Origin: Actinostola sp. cb2023
Taxonomy: Eukaryota; Cnidaria; Anthozoa; Actiniaria; Actinostolidae
Direction of reading: 5' to 3'
Assembly: GCA_033675265.1 (NCBI GenBank)
Contig: JAUJYZ010000052.1
Span: forward strand, 106,001-170,000
DNA length: 64,000 nt
Each line of letters starts with the position of its first letter. Positions within the stretch are counted from its first letter, which is position 1. This document shows positions 12,326 to 26,000 of this stretch, piece by piece. Under the pieces are notes generated by a model. The model was not told the origin of the DNA and made no database searches. It worked only from the letters and a program-made list of their open reading frames with translations. A program made the translations under genes and the position numbers.

Positions 12326-12329
12326 CCTC

Positions 12330-12375
12330 TATGTATTGTATTGTATTGTATTGTATTGTATTGTATTGTATTGTA
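12330..12375. repeat. (TATTG)n microsatellite
   Basis: About nine copies of the pentamer tattg follow the palindromic element directly. Confidence 0.9.
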
Positions 12376-12463
12376 TACACTAGCGTATCTGCCATTAATA
12401 ACAGTCTGGAGCAATCTGTTTCTGGTAAGAAAAACACTTTTGCCTTTATTCAGAAAGATTAAT

Positions 12464-12778
12464 AATAGTAGAATTACAGTCAATTGCAAAAATTCTGGCC
12501 GCCACGATATATCAATATATCAATATATCGGGTGCATTATGGGTAATTAAATAATAGCAAATTCCCCTTAAAGCGGGTTAACGCCTTCAAAGTTGGTAGA
12601 AATATTTAGTATGATGTTTATTTTATTCTTATGTTTGTTGTTTGTAAATTTTGCTTCATTTAATAAGTTAGGAAACTCAAAATAGTATTATTTAATTACC
12701 CATAATGCACCCGATATATTGATATATTGATATTTCGTGGCGGCCAGAATTTTTGCAAATGACTGTAATAATAGTAGA
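12464..12778. mobile_element. MITE with about 80-bp inverted arms and 9-bp target duplication
   Basis: The element proper is 12473-12769. The arms begin attacagtca...ttgcaaaaattctgg and are nearly perfect inverted copies over about 80 bp, around a loop of about 130 bp. The 9-mer aatagtaga is present at 12464-12472 and again at 12770-12778, a clean direct repeat at the insertion point. A 9-bp duplication is typical of Mutator-like elements; the superfamily is an inference. Confidence 0.8.
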
Positions 12779-12906
12779 TAGTCCTTAGGTGTTTCTTGTT
12801 ATTTATATGGTATATTGCAAGCATGTTTTCTTCTATAAATTAACTTCATTAATATTAACTTCAATTTGCTCTTGTTATGTGTAAAGTTAGTCTCTAGATT
12901 GTATTA

Positions 12907-13051
12907 TAGAGTACAAACCATATGTCCGTGAAACAGTACTAACTAATTAGTACTAAATAGCACTGATGAAACAATAGAAAACAATAGAGATAACACTATT
13001 TAGTACTATTTAGTAATAGTACTGTTTCACGGACATATGGTTTGCACTCTA
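12907..13051. mobile_element. MITE of the tagagt(a/g)caa family, copy 1
   Basis: Terminal inverted repeats tagagtacaaacc / ggtttgcactcta enclose a core containing aattagtactaaatagcact and its inverted partner. The same ends and core recur at 54197-54341. Confidence 0.75.
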
Positions 13052-13489
13052 GTGTAATGATCTTTTGGGCTTTTTAGGAAAAAGCGCTATATAAATTGTG
13101 TATTATTAATATTTAGTTTCACATATGAAACCATTTCCAATGCTATCGCTGTAACACTAATCAGCTTTATCACCATCTGAGATGAAAGTCACGTCTTGTA
13201 ATTTTCAATAAGACCAGACATCAAAGAAGCTGCATTAGGCAGCGAGCGGTCTATTGCAAACTTACCAGTTGTGACTTCCATGTTGTGTTATGTGTTTTGT
13301 TGTGTAATTATTTATTGTAATAATATCATTATCCATACTTTGGCATTTTATTTGTCTGGCACATTGTCTCCTAGCAACCATTCCATTGTCCTTGTAGCAT
13401 GAATGGTAAGGAGGCAGTTAGATGGACCTGTTTCCGTAGCAACCTAGGTAATATTATTTATTAATTAAACGTTTCAAGAGCATATGTCG
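13052..13489. other. Sequence downstream of the DNMBP stop
   Basis: A retroposon-like tail (aaaaagcgctatataaattg) lies near 13080-13100. The DNMBP poly(A) signal is at 13457-13462. Nothing else is recognised. Confidence 0.4.
13457..13462 (-). terminator. DNMBP: Candidate DNMBP poly(A) signal
   Basis: AATAAA on the minus strand, about 28 nt after the DNMBP stop codon. A 3' UTR this short would be unusual but not exceptional in a compact invertebrate transcript. Confidence 0.45.
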
Positions 13490-14008
13490 TTATTGGTCTT
13501 CAAGAGGAGCAAGAAAGTTAGCAGCAACGTATCCTTTCTTGCCTTCAGTGGCAACCAGCCACCACTCTGTGTTACCATGTAAGTCATGATGCTGTAGAAC
13601 TGTCACTATTTGACCCTCGTCTAAGCTGATTTCAGCAGAACTTGTCCCCTCAAATTCAAATTGTGCATAATACGAAGCTTTGTTACTTTGCTTTGTTTCT
13701 TCCTCTACTGAGGACATAGTTTCTTTCCTCTCATCCTCACCATCATCATCACTATCATCATCATCATCTTGTTCAGCATATTCAGAATACTTCTCTAGAA
13801 ATGAGCTTGGGACGTATCCAGTTTCCCCAGAACCTGTAACCAGCCACCATTCGCTGTTACCACTTGTGTCACATGGCCGTTTGATGGTAACAAGATCGCC
13901 TTCATGTACTGAGAGTTCACCACGGTTTTGAGCTTCAAAAGTTGATATCGCTATGTAAGGCTCAAAGTTAGTTGGTGTGATTTCTACAGTGCTTACACTT
14001 TGAGGGAC
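13490..14008 (-). CDS. DNMBP: DNMBP exon 19: two C-terminal SH3 domains and stop
   Basis: It encodes 172 residues starting VPQSVSTVEITP. The first SH3 runs from PYIAISTFEAQNRGELSVHE to GYVPSSFLEKYSE, with EWWLV. An acidic spacer (EQDDDDDSDDDGEDE) follows, then the last SH3, from ASYYAQFEFEGTSSAEISLD to GYVAANFLAPLEDQ. In vertebrate Tuba the last SH3 binds N-WASP and Mena; transfer of that role here is inference. Confidence 0.93.
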   Translation of the reverse strand, partial: VPQSVSTVEITPTNFEPYIAISTFEAQNRGELSVHEGDLVTIKRPCDTSGNSEWWLVTGSGETGYVPSSFLEKYSEYAEQDDDDDSDDDGEDERKETMSSVEEETKQSNKASYYAQFEFEGTSSAEISLDEGQIVTVLQHHDLHGNTEWWLVATEGKKGYVAANFLAPLEDQ

Positions 14009-17000
14009 CTGAAATGACAATAACTTGGTATTAATCTTACATACATGCACATATTCCTTGGAACTTTGTTGTCATAGAAACAGAAAAAGGTTAAGGTGAT
14101 GATGCATGATGACAATGATAATCTACTTACTAGGGGAGAATGAATGGTATGCCTCCTTGTTGCTAGTAGTGATGGTGGTGATGATGATGACAATGATAAT
14201 CTACTTACTAGGGGAGAATGCATGGTATGCCTCCTTGTTGCTAGTAGTGATGATGATGATGATGATGACAATGATAATCTACTTACTAGGGGAGAATGAA
14301 TGGTATGCATCCTTGTTGCTAGTAGTGATGGTGGTGATGATGACAATGATAATCTACTTACTAGGGGAGAATGAATGGTATGCCTCCTTGTTGCTAGTAG
14401 TGATGGTGGTGATGATGACAATGATAATCTACTTACTAGGGGAGAATGAATGGTATGCATCCTTGTTGCTAGTAGTGATGGTGATGATGATGATGACAAT
14501 GATAATCTACTTACTAGGGGAGAATGAATGGTATGCCTCCTTGTTGCTAGTAGTGATGGTGGTGATGATGACAATGATAATCTACTTACTAGGGGAGAAT
14601 GAATGGTATGCATCCTTGTTGCTAGTAGTGATGGTGATGATGATGATGACAATGATAATCTACTTACTAGGGGAGAATGAATGGTATGCCTCCTTGTTGC
14701 TAGTAGTGATGGTGGTGATGATGACAATGATAATCTACTTACTAGGGGAGAATGAATGGTAATCTACTTACTATGCATCCTTGTTGCTAGTAGTGATGGT
14801 GATGATGATGATGACAATGATAATCTACTTACTAGGGGAGAATGAATGGTATGCCTCCTTGTTGCTAGTAGTAGTGATGATGATGATGACAATGATAATC
14901 TACTTACTAGGGGAGAATGAATGGTATGCATCCTTGTTGCTAGTAGTGATGGTGGTGATGATGATGACAATGATAATCTACTTACTAGGGGAGAATGAAT
15001 GGTATGCCTCCTTGTTGCTAGTAGTATGATGGTGATGCTGATGATGACAATGATAATCTACTTACTAGGGGAGAATGAATGGTATGCCTCCTTGTTGCTA
15101 GTAGTGATGGTGATGCTGATGATGACAATGATAATCTACTTACTAGGGGAGAATGAATGGTATGCCTCCTTGTTGCTAGTAGTGATGGTGATGCTGATGA
15201 TGACAATGATAATCTACTTACTAGGGGAGAATGAATGGTATGCCTCCTTGTTGCTGCTAGTGAGTGATGGTGATGCTGATGATGACAATGATAATCTACT
15301 TACTAGGGGAGAATGAATGGTATGCCTCCTTGTTGCTAGTAGTGATGGTGATGATGATGACAATGATAATCTACTTACTAGGGGAGAATGAATGGTATGC
15401 CTCCTTGTTGCTAGTAGTGATGGTGATGATGATGATGACAATGATAATCTACTTACTAGGGGAGAATGAATGGTATGCCTCCTTGTTGCTAGTAGTGATG
15501 GTGGTGATGATGATGACAATGATAATCTACTTACTAGGGGAGAATGAATGGTATGCCTCCTTGTTGCTAGTAGTGATGGTGGTGATGATGATGACAATGA
15601 TAATCTACTTACTAGGGGAGAATGAATGGTATGCCTCCTTGTTGCTAGTAGTAGTGATGGTGGTGATGATGACAATGATAATCTACTTACTAGGGGAGAA
15701 TGAATGGTATGCCTCCTTGTTGCTAGTAGTGATGGTGGTGATGATGATGACAATGATAATCTACTTACTAGGGGAGAATGAATGGTATGCCTCCTTGTTG
15801 CTAGTAGTGATGGTGGTGATGATGATGACAATGATAATCTACTTACTAGGGGAGAATGAATGGTATGCCTCCTTGTTGCTAGTAGTGATGGTGGTGATGA
15901 TGATGACAATGATAATCTACTTACTAGGGGAGAATGAATGGTATGCCTCCTTGTTGCTAGTAGTGATGGTGGTGATGATGATGACAATGATAATCTACTT
16001 ACTAGGGGAGAATGAATGGTATGCCTCCTTGTTGCTAGTAGTGATGGTGGTGATGATGATGACAATGATAATCTACTTACTAGGGGAGAATGAATGGTAT
16101 GCATCCTTGTTGCTAGTAGTGATGGTGGTGATGATGATGACAATGATGATACTATGACAATGTATGCATCTACTTACTAGGGGAGAATGAATGGTATGCA
16201 TCCTTGTTGCTAGTAGTGATGGATGATGATGACAATGATAATCTACTTACTAGGGGAGAATGAATATGCATCCTACTAGTAGTGATGGTGGTGATGATGA
16301 TGACAATGATAATCTACTTATAGGGGAGAATGAATGGTATGCCTCCTTGTTGCTAGTAGTGATGGTGGTGATGATGATGACAATGATAATCTACTTACTA
16401 GGGGAGAATGAATGGTATGCATCCTTGTTGCTAGTAGTGATGGTGGTGATGATGATGACAATGATAATCTACTTACTAGGGGAGAATGAATGGTATGCAT
16501 CCTTGTTTCTAGTAGTGATGATGATGATGACAATGATAATCTACTTACTAGGGGAGAATGAATGGTATGCATCCTTGTTGCTAGTAGTGATGGTGGTGAT
16601 GATGATGACAATGATAATCTACTTACTAGGGGAGAATGAATGGTATGCATCCTTGTTGCTAGTAGTGATGGTGGTGATGATGATGACAATGATAATCTAC
16701 TTACTAGGGGAGAATGAATGGTATGCCTCCTTGGAACTGGTTTTGGTTCTTGGTTTCTTGCTCCTCCAGTTGCACCTAACCGGGGAGGGGGTTGGGGAGC
16801 CATTCGTTTCCTGGACAGACTTCCACCTCTACTGGTTTGTGGCGATTGTTTCTTGACAGTGGGTACATCACCAGTTGAAGCCTGGAAATGCAGATGAGAA
16901 GGGATGTGAAAGAATAAGATAAAAGAGAAGGCATGAGAGAGCAGAGAGGGAATAGAAGAGATAATGAGATCATTTAGATTTACAAAAATGTGACGAAGTC

Positions 17001-20000
17001 CCTCTAGACTGTTCTATAATTAGTTTAGTCACGCTTTCAGGAGATTAGAGTGTATTAGCTGTCAACACTATGACTCTCCCTTGTATTAGATTACGTAAGA
17101 TAGATGTATGAACTACTTACTTTTAGGTGGATACCTTGCGTTCAGGATGTACATTAGTAATATTTCTCAATATCCACATAATATACTTGTAATTACACTC
17201 TAGAATTATCCTTAACTCTATCTTAAATAGAGGTTCCGAATAGTTTGTAAGTTAGTTCAGTTAGAAGACTCAGAAGGCATTGTAAACATAGGTTTAAAGA
17301 AGAATAAACTGTGTCCGTTTATTCTGAGTGCTTTCGTCTGGTCTCAGGGCATTGGGAAGCTTTGACAAAAAATAATATCTTTAACAATATACTTACTGGA
17401 AGGGAAGGAATAAAAGGCTGTTTCCTGGCTTCTCTGCGTTTTCTTAGCAACTCTTTACCAAGAAATTGACTTGGAATAAAACTAAGATCTGCCAAGCTTT
17501 CTACAACCTGTTGTGTCTTTCTCTTTTGTTGTTCTACTATATCACCTTCTTCTTTAACTAATGGCAACTAAATGGGAACAAGAGTTAAGACAGTTATAGC
17601 AAAACATATTAAGGGTATGTGTAAGATTGTGTGCTAATTTCTCCAAAAGAATTAGTCTTTATACAGAAGAAACTCATTACACTTTCGCAACCATAGAAGG
17701 TGTACACATTACCTTATACCGGTATATTATAGACCAAATTCATAAGGGAGTTGATAGACAAACTAAAACATTGCCAGTACAAATTTCAATGGAAAGAGTA
17801 CTAAACATATACAATGCTGGAATGTTGCGTTGAGCAATAGACAAAATATTCAAGTAATTATGGATCAAAAACAGAGAGATTTGTAAGTTTATCAACAGAG
17901 GCCTCTTACGCAGCAGCCATGTATAAATTATGTCTGGTGTAAGGACTAGTTTTAGATTTATTGTATTTAGATTTAAAAAGTCTCCCCGATTAGTAGGGCA
18001 CTTGTGCCCAGCTATAAGATTTCAGAGACGTTAATAAGTTATTATTATTATTATTATTATTGTTGTTGTTATTGTTGGTTGTTGCTGCTAGTTGTTGTTG
18101 TTGTTGTTATTATTATTATTATTATTATAAGGACCAAAATAATGACGAGGTGTCTGTATTATGAGTGTGTGCTTAATGTATAAAGGATAATTTAGACTTT
18201 GCTTATAAGTCACTTGCTCCCTTTATTTACTAATCATATTAAATGTATATTTTTGAATAACGACAATGAAAGAAAGTACAGTAACATACCAGCATTAGGT
18301 TTGTATATTCTCCCAGGAACACGGCATGGAATTTCCTCTTTGCCTGCATAAAGTTCAGGATACAATCTTTTACTAGTTCAATAGTCTTGTCATAGAATAC
18401 TGGAAGTTCTTCTAATAATTGAGTATTCAATGCTTCATAGTCTTTCTTGGCACTCTCTAGCTCTGACTTAGCCTATAATAACAGTATATAAAAGATAGTT
18501 AAACTTGAGGATGATGTGACAATCATATCCATCATCATCATCATCACCATCAGTGATCACAATCATCATTATCATCATCATCGCCATCATCATCATCATC
18601 ACTAGTCCACCATCAGTTATCACAACCAACATTCAATATCATCACCATCAGTCATCACCATCACCATCATAATTATCATCACCATCATAATCATCATAAT
18701 CATCACCATCTTCACCATCATCAGTCATCACCACCATCATCACCATCACCATCAGTCATCACCACCATCATCACCATCACCACCATCATCAGTCATCACC
18801 ATCATCATCATCATCATCATCATCAGTCATCACCATCACCATCACCATCACCATCAGTCATCACCATCAGTCATCATCATCATCATCATCACCATCAGTC
18901 ACCACCATCATCATCACCATCAATCATCATCATCAGTCATCACCATCAGTCATCACCATCATCATCATCATCATCATCATCAGTCATCACCAACATCATC
19001 AGTCATCACCATCAGTCATCACCATCACCATCACCATCAGTCATCACCATCATCATCATTATCATCACCATCATCACCATCATCACCATCACCATCAGTC
19101 ATCACCATCATTATCATCATCATCACCATCAGCCATCATCATCACCATCACCATCAGTCACCATCATCAGTCATCACCATCAGTCATTACCATCATCAGT
19201 CATCACCATCAGTCATCACCATCATTATCATCATCATTATCATCACCATCAATCATCAGAAGCAGCAGCAGCAGATCATGTCATTAGTGTCCATTCATCA
19301 TTATCATAGTAATCATTGTCATCAACATCATATTACACCATCACTCTGTTCATGTTGTTCTTCCATTGGACACAATCATGACACCACTTCAACATCAACA
19401 TCATCATTATTATTATTATTATCATCATCATTATTAGTGCCATTTTGCTAACTGTAATGTGCCAACATCATGAAATATCATTGAATGATTGATAATAAAC
19501 TTTGCTACAAAAATAATAATTTAATAATCATATATTATTAGTATACAATGCTCTTACAGTCTTCAACTTGTCTTTGTCTTTGATTTTCTCAATACGATTA
19601 GAACGACTGTCGTAATCCAGGCATTTGTGCTGTCTTTTTTGGATCAGTCTTTGAGGGCCTTGAAACAGGGCTAAGAGAGAGTTCAGTGGTGACAGGACAA
19701 GCCGCTGGACATCATTGATCTACGGTAACCAATAGATAAGACAATAATATTGGTAATTGATACATCATTCTATAACTCTTAGGTAGTACTTTTTCTTTTT
19801 CTTTCTTCCTCTTTCTCATCCACTTTCCTTCTTTCCATACTATTTCCTTTCCATTCTTCTCATTTTCATTCCTTCCTTACTTTTCTTCCTTTATTCTTTC
19901 TTACATACTTTTCTCAGTTGTTTTCATTTTCTTTTTCTCTCATTCTTTCTCTATTCTCATCATTTATTCTCGACTATCATGAAAGCAATAACTTACATAA

Positions 20001-23000
20001 GATTCCAGTAATTCATTGTTTATTCTTGTCATTGTTGACTGGTACAATGTCACCTCAGTACAAGTTGCTGCATCACTGTAGAACTCTTGTATATTGTCAC
20101 CATTCAAACACTGCAAAGTTCTTGTTTCCTACACAAACATATATCAGTGATCACTCTCTATCAGTGATCACTCTCTATCAGTGATCACTCTCTATCAGTG
20201 ATCACTCTCTATCAGTGATCACTCTCTATCAGTGATCACTCTCTATCAGTGATCACTCTCTATCAGTGATCACTCTCTATCAGTGATCACTCTCTATCAG
20301 TGATCACTCTCTATCAGTGATCACTCTCTATCAGTGATCACTCTCTATCAGTGATCACTCTCTATCAGTGATCACTCTCTATCAGTGATCACTCTCTATC
20401 AGTGATCACTCTCTATCAGTGATCACTCTCTATCAGTGATCATCAGTGATCTCTATCAGTGATCACTCTCTATCAGTGATCACTCTCTATCAGTGATCAC
20501 TCTCTATCAGTGATCACTCTCTATCAGTGATCATCACTCTCTATCAGTGATCACTCTCTATCAGTGATCACTCTCTATCAGTGATCACTCTCTATCAGTG
20601 ATCACTCTCTATCAGTGATCACTCTCTATCAGTGATCACTCTCTATCAGTGATCACTCTCTATCAGTGATCACTCTCTATCAGTGATCACTCTCTATCAG
20701 TGATCACTCTCTATCAGTGATCACTCTCTATCAGTGATCACTCTCTATCAGTGATCACTCTCTATCAGTGATAGTCTATCAGTGATCACTCTCTCTGATC
20801 AGTGATGACTCTCTCTATCAGTGATCACTCTCTATCAGTGATCACTCTCTATCAGTGATCACTCTCTATCAGTGATCACTCTCTATCAGTGATCACTCTC
20901 TATCAGTGATCACTCTCTATCAGTGATCACTCTCTATCAGTGATCACTCTCTATCAGTGATCACTCTCTATCAGTGATCACTCTCTATCAGTGATCACTC
21001 TCTATCAGTGATCACTCTCTATCAGTGATCACTCTCTATCAGTGATCACTCTCTATCAGTGATCACTCTCTATCAGTGATCACTCTCTATCAGTGATCAC
21101 TCTCTATCAGTGATCACTCTCTATCAGTGATCACTCTCTATCAGTGATCACTCTCTATCAGTGATTAGTCATGACGATGATGCAGTGATGATGCTAGTAG
21201 TGGTAGTGATGACGATGATGCAGTGATGATGCTAGTAGTGGTAGTGATGACGATGATGCAGTGATGATGCTAGTAGTGGTAGTGATGACGATGATGCAGT
21301 GATGATGCTAGTAGTGGTAGTGATGACGATGATACTGGTGATGATGCTAGTAGTGGTAGTGATGACGATGATGCAGTGATGATGCTAGTAGTGGTAGTGA
21401 TGACGATGATGCAGTGATGATGCTAGTAGTGGTAGTGATGACGATGATACTGGTGATGATGCTAGTAGTGGTAGTGATGACGATGATGCTGGTGATGATG
21501 CTAGTAGTGGTAGTGATGACGATGATGCTGGTGATGATGCTAGTAGTGGTAGTGATGACGATGATGCTGGTGCTGATGCTAGTAGTGGTAGTGATGACGA
21601 TGATGCAGTGATGATGCTAGTAGTGGTAGTGATGACGATGATGCTGGTGATGATGCTAGTAGTGGTAGTGATGACGATGATGCTGGTGATGATGCTAGTA
21701 GTGGTAGTGATGACGATGATGCTGGTGATGATGCTTGTAGTGGTAGTGATGATGATGATGCTGGTGATGATGCTTGTAGTGGTAGTGATGACGATGATGC
21801 TGGTGATGATGCTAGTAGTGGTAGTGATGACGATGATGCTGGTGCTGATGCTAGTAGTGGTAGTGATGACGATGATGCAGTGATGATGCTAGTAGTGGTA
21901 GTGATGACGATGATGCTGGTGATGATGCTAGTAGTGGTAGTGATGACGATGATGCTTGTAGTGGTAGTGATGACGATGATGCTGGTGATGATGCTAGTAG
22001 TGGTAGTGATGACGATGATACTGGTGCTGATGCTAGTAGTGGTAGTGATGACGATGATGCAGTGATGATGCTAGTAGTGGTAGTGATGACGATGATACTG
22101 GTGATGATGCTAGTAGTGGTAGTGATGACGATGATGCTGGTGATGATGCTAGTAGTGGTAGTGATGACGATGATGCTTGTAGTGGTAGTGATGACGATGA
22201 TGCTGGTGATGATGCTAGTAGTGGTAGTGATGACGATGATACTGGTGATGATGCTAGTAGTGGTAGTGATGACGATGATACTGGTGATGATGCTAGTAGT
22301 GGTAGTGATGACGATGATGCTGGTGCTGATGCTAGTAGTGGTAGTGATGACGATGATGCAGTGATGATGCTAGTAGTGGTAGTGATGACGATGATGCAGT
22401 GATGATGCTAGTAGTGGTAGTGATGACGATGATGCTGGTGATGATGCTAGTAGTGGTAGTGATGACGATGATGCTGGTGCTGATGCTAGTAGTGGTAGTG
22501 ATGACGATGATGCTGGTGATGATGCTAGTAGTGGTAGTGATGACGATGATGCAGTGATGATGCTAGTAGTGGTAGTGATGACGATGATGCTGGTGATGAT
22601 GCTAGTAGTGGTAGTGATGACGATGATGCTGGTGATGATGCTAGTAGTGGTAGTGATGACGATGATGCTGGTGCTGATGCTAGTAGTGGTAGTGATGACG
22701 ATGATGCAGTGATGATGCTAGTAGTGGTAGTGATGACGATGATGCTGGTGATGATGCTAGTAGTGGTAGTGATGACGATGATGCAGTGATGATGCTAGTA
22801 GTGGTAGTGATGACGATGATGCTGGTGCTGATGCTAGTAGTGGTAGTGATGACAATGATGCTGGTGATGCTGGTGATGATGCTAGTAGTGGTAGTGATGA
22901 CGACATGATGATGGTGATGATGCTAGTAGTGGTAGTGATGACAATGATGCTGGTGATGATGCTAGTAGTGGTAGTGATGACGACATGATGATGGTGATGA

Positions 23001-26000
23001 TGCTAGTAGTGGTAGTGATGACGATGATGCTGGTGCTGATGCTAGTAGTGGTAGTGATGACGATGATGCAGTGATGATGCTAGTAGTGGTAGTGATGACG
23101 ATGATGCTGGTGATGATGCTAGTAGTGGTAGTGATGACGATGATGCTGGTGATGATGCTAGTAGTGGTAGTGATGACGATGATGCTGGTGATGATGCTTG
23201 TAGTGGTAGTGATGATGATGATGCTGGTGATGATGCTAGTAGTGGTAGTGATGACGATGATGCTGGTGATGATGCTTGTAGTGGTAGTGATGACGATGAT
23301 GCTGGTGATGATGCTAGTAGTGGTAGTGATGACGATGATGCTGGTGCTGATGCTAGTAGTGGTAGTGATGACGATGATGCAGTGATGATGCTAGTAGTGG
23401 TAGTGATGACGATGATGCTGGTGATGATGCTAGTAGTGGTAGTGATGACGATGATGCTTGTAGTGGTAGTGATGACGATGATGCTGGTGATGATGCTAGT
23501 AGTGGTAGTGATGACGATGATACTGGTGATGATGCTAGTAGTGGTAGTGATGACGATGATGCTGGTGATGATGCTAGTAGTGGTAGTGATGACGATGATG
23601 CTTGTAGTGGTAGTGATGACGATGATGCTGGTGATGATGCTAGTAGTGGTAGTGATGACGATGATACTGGTGATGATGCTAGTAGTGGTAGTGATGACGA
23701 TGATACTGGTGATGATGCTAGTAGTGGTAGTGATGACGATGATGCTGGTGCTGATGCTAGTAGTGGTAGTGATGACGATGATGCTGGTGATGATGCTTGT
23801 AGTGGTAGTGATGATGATGATGCTGGTGATGATGCTAGTAGTGGTAGTGATGACGATGATGCTGGTGATGATGCTAGTAGTGGTAGTGATGACGATGATG
23901 CTGGTGCTGATGCTAGTAGTGGTAGTGATGACAATGATGCTGGTGATGATGCTAGTAGTGGTAGTGATGACGACATGATGATGGTGATGATGCTAGTAGT
24001 GGTAGTGATGACAATGATGCTGGTGATGATGCTAGTAGTGGTAGTGATGACGACATGATGATGGTGATGATGCTAGTAGTAGTAGTGATATGACGATGAT
24101 GCTGGTGATGATGCTAGTAGTGGTAGTGATGACGATGATGCTGGTGATGATGCTAGTAGTGGTAGTGATGACGATGATGCTTGTAGTGGTAGTGATGACG
24201 ATGATGCTGGTGATGATGCTAGTAGTGGTAGTGATGACGATGATGCTGGTGATGATGCTAGTAGAGGTAGTGATGACGATGATGCTGGTGATGATGCTAG
24301 TAGTGGTAGTGATGACGACATGATGCTGGTGATGATGCTAGTAGTGGTAGTGATGACGATGATGCTGGTGATGATGCTAGTAGTGGTAGTGATGACGATG
24401 ATGCTGGTGCTGATGCTAGTAGTGGTAGTGATGACAATGATGCTGGTGATGATGCTAGTAGTGGTAGTGATGACGACATGATGATGGTGATGATGCTAGT
24501 AGTGGTAGTGATGACAATGATGCAGTGATGATGCTAGTAGTAGTAGTGATGACGATGATGCTGGTGCTGATGCTAGTAGTGGTAGTGATGACAATGATGC
24601 TGGTGCTGATGCTAGTAGTGGTAGTGATGACGATGATGCTGGTGATGATGCTAGTAGTGGTAGTCATGACGATGATGCTGGTGATGATGCTAGTAGTGGT
24701 AGTGATGACGATGATGCTGGTGCTGATGCTAGTAGTGGTAGTGATGACAATGATGCTGGTGATGATGCTAGTAGTGGTAGTGATGACGATGATGCTGGTG
24801 CTGATGCTAGTAGTGGTAGTGATGACGATGATGCTGGTGCTGATGCTAGTAGTGGTAGTGATGACAATGATGCTGGTGATGATGCTAGTAGTGGTAGTGA
24901 TGACGACATGATGATGGTGATGATGCTAGTAGTGGTAGTGATGACAATGATGCTGGTGATGATGCTAGTAGTGGTAGTGATGACGACATGATGATGGTGA
25001 TGATGCTAGTAGTAGTAGTGATGACGATGATGCTGGTGATGATGCTAGTAGTGGTAGTGATGACGATGATGCTGGTGATGATGCTAGTAGTGGTAGTGAT
25101 GACGATGATGCTTGTAGTGGTAGTGATGACGATGATGCTGGTGATGATGCTAGTAGTGGTAGTGATGACGATGATGCTGGTGATGATGCTAGTAGAGGTA
25201 GTGATGACGATGATGCTGGTGATGATGCTAGTAGTGGTAGTGATGACAATGATGCTGGTGATGATGCTAGTAGTGGTAGTGATGACGATGATGCTGGTGA
25301 TGATGCTAATCATGATAATAAAGGTAGTGATAGTGATGATGATAATGACGATAGTCATGATGATGGTGATGACATGATGTTCAAAAACTCATGCATAATT
25401 AATGAGCAATTCATCCAATCAGAAGGACGAAATCCATCACGTGCATGTACCTTTATACCCGGTAATGCACTGCTTATTAGTATTCTTTATATAAAGAATA
25501 CTGTCTAATAAGGGAAGGTTTCATATTGGTGTCGTATCATTGGCCTCCCAGTTCCCTGTATGGGACGACATATATGTTGTCCGGAAAGATTGCTGCTTGG
25601 TCACACTTTCGGACCATTGTTCAAATGTGGGATCTTTTTGAGAGTATCAGTAGTATCGGTGCGCATGTGTGAGGCATTAGACGCAACACGATACTGCTAT
25701 GTTTGTGATTTCCTTGCTGTTTTCTTACTGAAATCATCCAAAAATGTATTACTTTGGAATATCGTCTTTGAAGCTGTTCAATAAACTCACAGATCGTGCT
25801 TTAACGGGTCTAAAACCACTCGGTGATGATGATGCCGGTAGTGGTAGTGATGATGATATGATGATGGTGATGATAATGATAATCATGATGATAAAGGTAG
25901 TGATAGTGATGATGTTGATGCTAATGACATGATGATGATAATGACGATAGTCATGATGATGATTGTGATGACATGATGATGATGATGATGGTAGTGGTAG

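Noticed and set aside
14100..16735. A CRISPR-like array because of regular repeats
   Set aside because: Units are contiguous near-identical copies with a low-complexity spacer, in a eukaryotic intron, with no cas genes.
20148..21166. Resemblance of ctctatcagtgat to the tet operator
   Set aside because: Only one operator half fits; the second half reads cactctc instead of agaga. In animal DNA the match is coincidental, and the array is an ordinary satellite.
21414..25377. Many open frames in both strands (MMLVVVVMTM-type and SSSLPLLASSPAS-type)
   Set aside because: The 33/36-bp unit is a multiple of three and has no stop in several frames. There is no start context, no splice relation and no conserved domain.
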